Below, one piece after another: positions 1-5,355 of a stretch of DNA of 14,934 bases. The position numbers were made by a program, and so were the translations under genes. The first letter of the stretch is position 1. Each line of letters opens with the position of its first letter. The stretch is from CAUJIW01 sp963205175 (lineage in GTDB: Bacteria; Pseudomonadota; Alphaproteobacteria; Sphingomonadales; Sphingomonadaceae): assembly GCA_041060555.1 (NCBI GenBank), contig JBEUDS010000040.1; one strand, 5' to 3'. Below the pieces are notes generated by a model, which searched no databases, was not told the origin of the DNA, and saw nothing but the letters and a program-made list of their open reading frames with translations.

Positions 1-263
1 TCCATGATCTGGAGAGAGACCTCGCTGATTGCCTCGGGATCGGCATCGAGGACGGAAGCGATCATTTCCGGATCGAACCCGTACTTCCGCAGCTCTCCCT
101 CCATGAAGTAGAGCTGGTCCATACCACCGATTACGGCGACCTCAATTTCGGCGGACGGGTCAGCACGGCGAAGCTTCACGTAGTGCTCGATGGACGGGGC
201 CTTCTTGTATGCCAAGCTCTGCTCATTGTACCCGCCATCTTCCTTGCTGCCGTATCCGGCCAT
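1..263 (-). CDS. Conserved hypothetical protein, 3' end outside window
   Basis: The 87 visible residues begin MAGYGSKEDGGYNEQ and continue SIEHYVKLRRADPSAEIEVA, then run off the window edge without a stop. The start is well supported: a GGAGG Shine-Dalgarno sequence lies 8 nt upstream (complement of 272-276). The visible part is soluble, rich in charged residues and Tyr, and has no signal peptide or membrane segment. I recall similar short proteins as uncharacterised alphaproteobacterial hypotheticals, but I cannot assign a function. It starts 37 nt after the stop of the 326-residue winged-helix gene, on the same strand, so it is probably the third gene of that unit. The strong ribosome binding site suggests it is translated at a high level in its own right. 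Confidence 0.75.
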   Translation of the reverse strand, partial: MAGYGSKEDGGYNEQSLAYKKAPSIEHYVKLRRADPSAEIEVAVIGGMDQLYFMEGELRKYGFDPEMIASVLDADPEAISEVSLQIM

Positions 264-271
264 GGCTTTTG

Positions 272-276
272 CCTCC
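272..276 (-). promoter_or_regulatory. Ribosome binding site of the left-edge partial gene
   Basis: The minus strand reads GGAGG here, 8 nt before the ATG at 263-261. This perfect Shine-Dalgarno match fixes the start of the partial left-edge gene, which was too close to the window edge to be obvious otherwise. Confidence 0.7.
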
Positions 277-300
277 AAAGACGGCTTCCCGCTCAGCGAG

Positions 301-1281
301 CTAGGAAAGCAATTCGATTTCCTCCGGAGGCAGAGCCAGCCGGTAGCCGTTCGAATTTCGCCGATTCTCGATCAATGCGCGTACGGACGTGGCATCGGTA
401 CTTCCGCGAGCCAGCGCATCCCGAAGCGCGCGCACGGGTTCGCGCACCTGCGACGAAATCCTATGGATGCTCGCTCCCCAGATGTGCGCTTCGATCGCAC
501 GATTCTCGACGATAGCGGGCGACTTCAACGCATGCTCCGCCAGAAAGACCAACAGTTGGAATTCCTGATCGGAAAGGGTTTTGAGCGTTCCGTCGAGAGA
601 TACGGTCTTTGCGGCGCGTTGAATCACCAATCGGGGCGCCAAGCTCGGTTGTGCTTCCAGTTTGGACTGATCGATGGCCAATCCAGGTGCAGCTCCATCG
701 CAAGCAATGCAGTGCGATACATCGACAAGATGAAGCCCCGCGTCGACCAAGCGCGCCCGGTCATCTGCAGCCATCGCCGGCGCGATCACCGTGATGGGCG
801 ATGACCTGGCGAGCGAACGCATCAGGCCGATCAATCCCGGTTGAAGCGCTGCATCCTGCGACAGTGCGAGGAACAGCGCCCGCTGGTTCGATGTTTCCCC
901 CAGATGCCAGACACCGGTCGCGACCGGCGCCGGCTCGCGTCCGAACCCGGACGCCATGGCGATTTCGCGGACCAGCGCGGGAGGATGAATGCGAAAGCTC
1001 CGCAGATCGTCATCCCCGAGAACGACGTCGCTGCGCCGGTCCGTCGGGCAAACCGCGATATGTCGTCCATTGGTCTGATGGATCGACCGCGCGTCGAGAC
1101 CGCAATCGCAGTCAGGGCACACATCCCATTCCGCCGTCGGTGCCTGCTCGACCAGGACGCCCCGATCGAGCAGCCGCTCGAAATCGCGCCCGGCATGAGG
1201 CGCAGCCTGTCGGCCCCATAGTATTGCGGGATCGCCCGCCTCACTCAGCCGCAACAGCAGCCTGGGCAGCGTCTCGGTCAT
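301..1281 (-). CDS. Winged-helix protein with N-terminal Cys cluster, unknown function
   Basis: This is a 326-residue protein. Residues 55-78 hold C55-x2-C58-x-C60 with H68, H74 and C78, a plausible metal-binding cluster, followed by the stretch AVCPTDRRSDVVLGDDDL and a VWHLGE motif near residues 123-128. The last ~95 residues resemble the OmpR/PhoB C-terminal winged helix: LSDQEFQLLVFLAEHA for the first helices, AHIWG for the conserved Trp segment, REPVRALRDAL for the recognition helix, and NSNGYRL for the terminal hairpin. There is no receiver domain, so it is not a classical response regulator. Its first codons overlap the end of the 415-residue gene by 41 nt, which suggests coupled translation; the Shine-Dalgarno sequence is weak. 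I recall proteins of similar layout in genomic islands without known function. DNA binding is inferred from the fold only. Confidence 0.75.
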   Translation of the reverse strand: MTETLPRLLLRLSEAGDPAILWGRQAAPHAGRDFERLLDRGVLVEQAPTAEWDVCPDCDCGLDARSIHQTNGRHIAVCPTDRRSDVVLGDDDLRSFRIHPPALVREIAMASGFGREPAPVATGVWHLGETSNQRALFLALSQDAALQPGLIGLMRSLARSSPITVIAPAMAADDRARLVDAGLHLVDVSHCIACDGAAPGLAIDQSKLEAQPSLAPRLVIQRAAKTVSLDGTLKTLSDQEFQLLVFLAEHALKSPAIVENRAIEAHIWGASIHRISSQVREPVRALRDALARGSTDATSVRALIENRRNSNGYRLALPPEEIELLS

Positions 1282-2488
1282 TGAGCAGTCCGTTGCGGCG
1301 AAGGAGCGTCATGATCCGGCCCTCGAACTGCTGACGCTTGAACATGGCGTGTGCCGGCGGCTTCAGTTTGACGGTCACCTTCTTCGCCGACTTGCCGCCG
1401 GTCGCGAAATGGACGCGGATGACGATGTGGTTAAGGCGCCAATCCGACCCGAGACGAGCGCCCCGCATCATCTCGCCCAACCTCGCCAGTGCATTGTCGC
1501 GTCCGTCGCGCGCAACATAGGAGTAGAAGGTTCGTGTCTCGCCGGTCTTCGGATCGGCGCCGACGCGGTCGACCTGGACCTCGGTGATCTGGACCCGCTG
1601 GATGCCCGGATCGAAATCATGGTTGAACGCGAAGCCGAAGCCCGCGCGTTGCACCGGGTCGAGCGTGTAGAGGTTCTGGGCGTCGTCGCCGGCGAAGAAT
1701 TCGGGCTTGCCCAGGACCTTGTGGGCGAACAGTTCCGCGAGGTCGCCGCGACGCGCCTTGGCGATGCCGCCGATCTTCAACAGGCCCGTCGTTGAGTTGT
1801 AGGACAGCACCGCGTGTTCGGCGGCACGGAAGCTGATCACGCGCTTCTGGTCCTTTTGCAGGACATCGGTCGTGGTGATCGGCGAGCCATGCTCGATCAC
1901 CAGAACGAGCTCGTCGGCATCGTCATACCAGCCGGCGCGGCAATAGTTGCTGCGGAGATCCTGTTCGAACATCGCGGCGGCGGCGGTTTCGAACTCGGCC
2001 TTTGCGCGATCATCCATGATCGCCTCGACGCCTTCGTCGCGGCCAACGAACTCGGCGAGCGACGTGCGCGCCATGAGCGCCATCATGTCCGACGCGGCGT
2101 CAAAGACGTCGGGATGGTCGAGGAAGACGCGCAGGGCGACGTGCTTGGGATCCTGGTGAACCTCCGGCTCGTCACCCTTCACTTCGGGTGTCACGCGTAT
2201 CCCGAGCCGCGCGGCCTGCTGAAGGATGATGTCGAGGCCTGCCGCGTTGCCGATCTCCGCGATCCGGTGCAGGTCGGCGACGAGTCCTTCCGGATAGTTC
2301 TCTTCCGGCCCCGCGAAGAAATCCTGGACGGTGCTGCGTGCCTCGTCCTGCGCTGACTCATCCCTGAAGACCCCCAGGTCCAGCCCGTTCAGGGCATCGC
2401 TGTGGCGCTCTAACAAGCGGCCCAGCAGGCCGAGGTCGACGGTTCGGGTAAACTTGGGATTGACGAATTTCTTCAGGTTCTTAGCCAT
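1241..2488 (-). CDS. Conserved hypothetical protein of the three-gene minus-strand unit
   Basis: I do not recognise this 415-residue protein. It begins MAKNLKKFVNPKFTRTVDL. The N-terminal ~150 residues look helical. The middle (about 190-260) is more beta-like, with ELVLVIEHGSPITTTDVL and SFRAAEHAVLSYNSTTGLLK, and the C-terminal third contains RLNHIVIRVHF and KKVTVKLKPPAHAMFKRQ. No signal peptide, membrane helix or Walker motif is visible, and I found no nuclease signature. It is the promoter-proximal gene of the minus-strand unit, and its end overlaps the start of the winged-helix gene by 41 nt. Only a weak GGGCGG-like sequence precedes the ATG, so the start is chosen from frame extent and the fit of the first residues. 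A product that works together with the winged-helix protein is inference from gene order. Confidence 0.7.
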   Translation of the reverse strand: MAKNLKKFVNPKFTRTVDLGLLGRLLERHSDALNGLDLGVFRDESAQDEARSTVQDFFAGPEENYPEGLVADLHRIAEIGNAAGLDIILQQAARLGIRVTPEVKGDEPEVHQDPKHVALRVFLDHPDVFDAASDMMALMARTSLAEFVGRDEGVEAIMDDRAKAEFETAAAAMFEQDLRSNYCRAGWYDDADELVLVIEHGSPITTTDVLQKDQKRVISFRAAEHAVLSYNSTTGLLKIGGIAKARRGDLAELFAHKVLGKPEFFAGDDAQNLYTLDPVQRAGFGFAFNHDFDPGIQRVQITEVQVDRVGADPKTGETRTFYSYVARDGRDNALARLGEMMRGARLGSDWRLNHIVIRVHFATGGKSAKKVTVKLKPPAHAMFKRQQFEGRIMTLLRRNGLLNDRDAAQAAVAAE

Positions 2489-2639
2489 CTCAGCCGCCCA
2501 TAATTGCCTCGCATTTGTTCATCTTACGTTCTTATCGCAAATGCCTGCCGGAGTCGATTCAAAAGCCATCGCCTTGGGACGGATCGTCCGCACCGTGAGT
2601 AGAGGTCAAGGGAATCCAATCCCTTAGGTGATCTCTGCG
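2489..2639. promoter_or_regulatory. Divergent intergenic region with small inverted repeat
   Basis: This 151-nt gap separates the minus-strand hypothetical unit from the plus-strand recombinase operon, so it should hold both promoters. It is more AT-rich than the genes around it. A perfect 5-bp inverted repeat with a 3-nt centre (GGACG-GAT-CGTCC, 2577-2589) could be an operator. I see no convincing -35/-10 pair. The 11-bp word ATAATTGCCTC at 2500-2510 is repeated after the recombinase operon. Confidence 0.4.
2500..2510 (+). repeat. Left copy of an 11-bp direct repeat flanking the recombinase operon
   Basis: The word ATAATTGCCTC occurs here and again at 5021-5031, exactly at the end of the recombinase-associated HTH gene. 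The two copies bracket the four-gene recombinase module. The match does not extend beyond 11 bp, and a repeat this short can arise by chance in 15 kb. Confidence 0.3.
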
Positions 2640-2843
2640 ATGGACATGCCGAACCCGATCCACCCCGGGCATATGACGCCGGACGAGCGAATCGGGGAGG
2701 TCTGCAGGATTCTTGCGCGCGGGCTGGTTCGGCTCAAGGCACGCCAGTCAAGGCAAGTATCTGGCGACCGCGGAGAAAGTTGCCTTCACTTCCCGCCCGA
2801 CCGGAGCGGTCATGGAACTCCAATTTGCAAAGGAGACGCATGA
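2640..2843 (+). CDS. Small conserved protein upstream of DUF2924
   Basis: This ~67-residue protein is probably real. Its core, MTPDERIGEVCRILARGLVR followed by LKARQS, matches my memory of short hypothetical proteins that commonly precede DUF2924/recombinase pairs in Alphaproteobacteria. Its TGA overlaps the DUF2924 ATG as ATGA at 2840-2843, the same coupling used at the next two junctions. The start is uncertain. ATG at 2640 has AGG 11 nt upstream; GTG 2628 and ATG 2646 are also possible, and ATG 2673 matches where I expect the conserved part to begin. The core looks like one amphipathic helix, then a polar tail rich in Ser, Gly and Pro. The function is unknown. Confidence 0.6.
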   Translation: MDMPNPIHPGHMTPDERIGEVCRILARGLVRLKARQSRQVSGDRGESCLHFPPDRSGHGTPICKGDA

Positions 2844-3292
2844 CCATGACAGAAAACATCCTGTCCCGGCTGGCCGCGCTGAAGACCACGCCGACGCCCG
2901 ACCTCAAGAAGCAGTGGCGCGAACTCTTCGACACGGAGGCGCCGCCTTACAATCGGCGCTTCCTCGAAAGCCGGCTCGCCTATCGGATCCAGGAATTGGC
3001 TTATGGCGGTTTGAAACCGGCGACCGTCGAACGCCTCGAGGCCTTGGGCGAGCAACTCGACGGCGGCAACATCGTGCTGCGCCGGATCCGCGCCGACGAC
3101 AAGCCGATCGCCGGCACGCGGCTGATCCGCGAATGGCAGGGCGTCGAGCACACCGTCACGGTGCTGAACGACGGTTATGAATGGCAGGGGCGCCCTTACC
3201 GCTCGCTCTCCGCCATCGCGCGCGCCATCACCGGGACGCGCTGGAACGGCTGGGTCTTCTTCGGCCTAAAGAACCGGCGAGGCCAAGCATGA
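2840..3292 (+). CDS. DUF2924 domain-containing protein
   Basis: This 150-residue protein has the features of the DUF2924 family, including WRELFDTEAPPYNRRFLESR and LAYRIQELAYG in the first half, then EWQGVEHTVTVLNDGYEWQG and YRSLSAIARAITGTRWNGW in the second. The second half resembles small beta-rich domains that pair with recombinases and prophage proteins. The biochemical function is unknown; the constant association with a serine recombinase suggests an accessory role in recombination or DNA recognition. The start ATG has AGGAG 4 nt upstream, and a second ATG lies two codons later. The ATG overlaps the upstream small gene's stop as ATGA, and its own stop overlaps the recombinase start in the same way, so the cluster is very probably one transcript. 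Confidence 0.88.
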   Translation: MTMTENILSRLAALKTTPTPDLKKQWRELFDTEAPPYNRRFLESRLAYRIQELAYGGLKPATVERLEALGEQLDGGNIVLRRIRADDKPIAGTRLIREWQGVEHTVTVLNDGYEWQGRPYRSLSAIARAITGTRWNGWVFFGLKNRRGQA

Positions 3293-4620
3293 CGAAATCG
3301 CCCGCATCCGCCAAACCCATCCGGAAGCTGCGCTGCGCGGTCTATACGCGCAAGTCGACGGAAGAAGGGCTGGAGATGGAATTCAACAGCCTCGACGCCC
3401 AGCGCGAGGCCTGTGAGGCCTATATCGCCAGCCAGAAGTCGGAAGGCTGGGTGGAGCTTGCCGACCGCTACGATGACGGCGGCTTCTCGGGCGGGACGCT
3501 TGACCGGCCTGCACTGAAGCGCCTGCTCGCCGACATTGAGGACGGCCGGATCGACGTGGTCGTCGTCTATAAGATCGATCGGCTCAGCCGCTCGCTGATG
3601 GATTTCGCCAAGCTGGTCGAGGTGTTCGATCGCGGCGGCGTCACCTTCGTCAGCGTGACCCAGTCGTTCAACACCACGACGTCCATGGGGCGGCTGACGC
3701 TCAACATCCTGCTCAGCTTCGCCCAGTTCGAGCGCGAGGTGATCGGCGAGCGCATCCGCGACAAGATCGCTGCCTCCCGCAAGCGCGGCATGTGGATGGG
3801 CGGCTTCGTGCCGCTCGGTTACGAGGTCCGGGACCGCAAGCTGGTGATCAATGATGCCGAGGCCGCGACGGTCCGGATGATCTTCGAGCGCTTCGTCGAG
3901 GTGGGTTCGGCGACCGCGTTGGCCCGGGCGCTCGCGGCCGAAGGCGTGCGGACGCGGCGCGGACGTCTCGTGGACAAGGGCTTCCTCTACAAACTGCTCA
4001 ACAACCGGGTCTATATTGGTGACGCCGTGCACAAGGGGACGGCCTATCCCGGCGAGCACGAAGCCATCATCACGCGCCCCTTGTGGGACAAGGTGCACGG
4101 AATCCTGCGGGAGAGCCCAAGGGTGCGCGCGGGCCGGACACGGGCCGCGACCCCGGCTCTTCTGAAGGGCCTCATCTTCGGGCCGACCGGTTGCGCCATG
4201 ACGCCGACGCACACGCGGCGCGGCGACAAGCTCTACCGCTACTACGTCAGCCAGTCGGTTCTGAAGCGCGGCGCCGATGCCTGCCCGGTCGGGCGCGTGC
4301 CCGCCGCCGAGATCGAGGGCGCGGTGGTCGACCAGCTGCGCGGCCTTCTTCGCGCCCCGGAGGTGGTCGTCGGAACATGGCGGTCGGCGCGACCCGAGAT
4401 CAATGGCTTGTCCGAGGCTGAGGTCAGGGAAGCCCTGGAAGGGCTGGACCCGCTGTGGGACGAGCTGTTCCCGGCCGAGCAGGCGCGCGTCGTCCAGCTG
4501 CTCGTCGAGCGCGTCGATGTCGGACAGGGAGGCGTCGATATCCGCCTCCGCGTCGATGGGCTGGCTCGTCTGGTTCATGAGCTTGGAGGCATGGCCGACG
4601 ATCCGCGGAGGGCAGCATGA
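3289..4620 (+). CDS. Serine recombinase family protein (resolvase/integrase type)
   Basis: This 443-residue enzyme should catalyse site-specific DNA recombination through a 5'-phosphoserine intermediate. The N-terminal resolvase domain (about 14-160) is intact: YTRKS gives the likely nucleophile Ser23 with Arg21, KIDRLSRS supplies the active-site Arg residues near 98-101, and LLSFAQFEREVIGERI is the long E helix. A recombinase domain follows, with VPLGYEV, and LLNNRVYIG at about residues 235-243. The expected zinc ribbon is degenerate: only one Cys in the GPTGCAMTPTHTRRG segment and one in DACPVG, not the usual four. I recall this same degeneration in other DUF2924-linked recombinases. No clear coiled coil is visible, and the length is at the short end for large serine recombinases. 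It starts in an ATGA overlap with DUF2924 and ends in one with the HTH gene. It may be the integrase of this island. Confidence 0.93.
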   Translation: MTKSPASAKPIRKLRCAVYTRKSTEEGLEMEFNSLDAQREACEAYIASQKSEGWVELADRYDDGGFSGGTLDRPALKRLLADIEDGRIDVVVVYKIDRLSRSLMDFAKLVEVFDRGGVTFVSVTQSFNTTTSMGRLTLNILLSFAQFEREVIGERIRDKIAASRKRGMWMGGFVPLGYEVRDRKLVINDAEAATVRMIFERFVEVGSATALARALAAEGVRTRRGRLVDKGFLYKLLNNRVYIGDAVHKGTAYPGEHEAIITRPLWDKVHGILRESPRVRAGRTRAATPALLKGLIFGPTGCAMTPTHTRRGDKLYRYYVSQSVLKRGADACPVGRVPAAEIEGAVVDQLRGLLRAPEVVVGTWRSARPEINGLSEAEVREALEGLDPLWDELFPAEQARVVQLLVERVDVGQGGVDIRLRVDGLARLVHELGGMADDPRRAA

Positions 4621-5024
4621 GAGCCGGTGACGCCACCACCGATGACGGGCGGACGCTGACGGTCCGTGTTCCCCTGACCGTCCGGAAGCGCGGCGGGCGC
4701 AAGCAGGTGGTGATGCCCGAGGGGGCGGGTTGGGGCCAGCCCCGCCCGCGCGTCGACAACACCATGGTCAAGGCGATCGCCCGGGCCCACCGCTGGAAGC
4801 GCCTCATGGAGAGCGGCCGATTCGCCTCGGTGACCGAACTGGCCGAGGCCGAAAAGATCAACCAGTCCTATCTGTGCCGGGTCCTGCGCCTGACCCTGCT
4901 GGCCCCGGACATCGTGGAGATGATTCTCGACGGAAGGCAGCCGGCCGCCTTGCAGATGGACACCCTGCTGAAGCCCTTTCCCAGCGAGTGGATGGCACAG
5001 CGGCAGCACGTCCTCGACCGATAA
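4617..5024 (+). CDS. KorB/ParB-like helix-turn-helix protein linked to the recombinase
   Basis: This is a 135-residue basic protein. After a polar N-terminus with RKRGGRKQVVMPEG, residues ~60-115 form an HTH of the KorB/ParB kind: WKRLMESGRFASVTELAEAE, then INQSYLCRVLRLTLLAPDIV. An acidic-hydrophobic end with PFPSEWMAQRQHVL follows. The start is supported by GGAGGG 4 nt upstream and by the ATGA overlap with the recombinase stop. Proteins like this regularly follow DUF2924-linked recombinases, so it is probably a DNA-binding accessory factor, perhaps a directionality factor or a repressor of the operon. That role is inference. It ends at the right copy of the 11-bp repeat. Confidence 0.82.
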   Translation: MRAGDATTDDGRTLTVRVPLTVRKRGGRKQVVMPEGAGWGQPRPRVDNTMVKAIARAHRWKRLMESGRFASVTELAEAEKINQSYLCRVLRLTLLAPDIVEMILDGRQPAALQMDTLLKPFPSEWMAQRQHVLDR

Positions 5025-5031
5025 TTGCCTC
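5021..5031 (+). repeat. Right copy of the 11-bp direct repeat
   Basis: ATAATTGCCTC overlaps the TAA stop of the HTH gene by 4 nt. Together with 2500-2510 it brackets the recombinase operon. This could be a recombination site relic or chance. Confidence 0.3.
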
Positions 5032-5106
5032 CTCGAAGCCACTTTCTCTGGCGCATCTCGGCAATGTCTGGCATCCTTTGCCATCGATTCCATAAGGGGC
5101 CGGTCC
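5025..5106 (+). promoter_or_regulatory. Gap upstream of the defence operon, probable promoter region
   Basis: These 82 nt are the only gap between the recombinase cluster and the defence operon, both on the plus strand. An AAGGGG ribosome binding site (5094-5099) lies 7 nt before the ATG at 5107. No T-rich terminator hairpin is visible, so read-through from the recombinase operon is possible. A promoter for the defence operon is expected here or upstream, but I found no -35/-10 pair I would defend. Confidence 0.4.
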
Positions 5107-5355
5107 ATGCCGGACGAGATTCTGACGCTGCCGGAGGTGGCCCAATTGCTCAAGGTCGCCGAGAAGACCGTCTACACGATGGCTCAGCGCGGGGAGATCC
5201 CGGCGTTCAAGGTGCGTGGGCAATGGCGATTCAAGCGCCTGGACCTCGACCAATGGATTGAGCATCAGAAGGCCTCTCATCACGACGGTCCGATACCCTC
5301 GCCATCTGACTCGGGCGACGCCTCCAAGAAGCGACGGAGGCCTGATGATCACTGA
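5107..5355 (+). CDS. Excisionase/MerR-type helix-turn-helix DNA-binding protein
   Basis: This is an 82-residue protein. Residues 6-52 form a compact HTH of the excisionase family (HTH_17/MerR-like): LTLPEVAQLLKVAEKTVYTM holds the helix-turn-helix and RGEIPAFKVRGQWRFKRLDL the wing, ending in DQWIE. A flexible polar tail with a KKRRRPDD end follows. An AAGGGG site 7 nt upstream supports the start. The last codons overlap the SNF2 gene's start (5345), and the GGAGG that serves SNF2 lies inside this gene, so the two are translationally coupled. It could regulate the defence operon or act as an excisionase for the neighbouring recombinase. Its coupling to the SNF2 gene favours the first role. This remains inference. 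Confidence 0.85.
   Translation: MPDEILTLPEVAQLLKVAEKTVYTMAQRGEIPAFKVRGQWRFKRLDLDQWIEHQKASHHDGPIPSPSDSGDASKKRRRPDDH

Noticed and set aside
190..804. Plus-strand frame of 204 codons at the left end
   Set aside because: It is antisense to the winged-helix gene and the left-edge partial gene, both better supported by motifs or a ribosome binding site.
3196..4578. 460-codon minus-strand frame opposite the recombinase
   Set aside because: It is a shadow of the recombinase, with low-complexity His/Asp/Arg-rich translation and no domain.
5060..5084. Possible terminator hairpin (GGCAA ... TTGCC) after the recombinase operon
   Set aside because: It has only 5 bp of stem and a large loop, and no T run follows.
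5068..5098. Candidate promoter (CTGGCA, 17 nt, CATAAG) before the excisionase-like gene
   Set aside because: Both boxes match only 4 of 6 consensus bases, and transcription would begin after the ribosome binding site.
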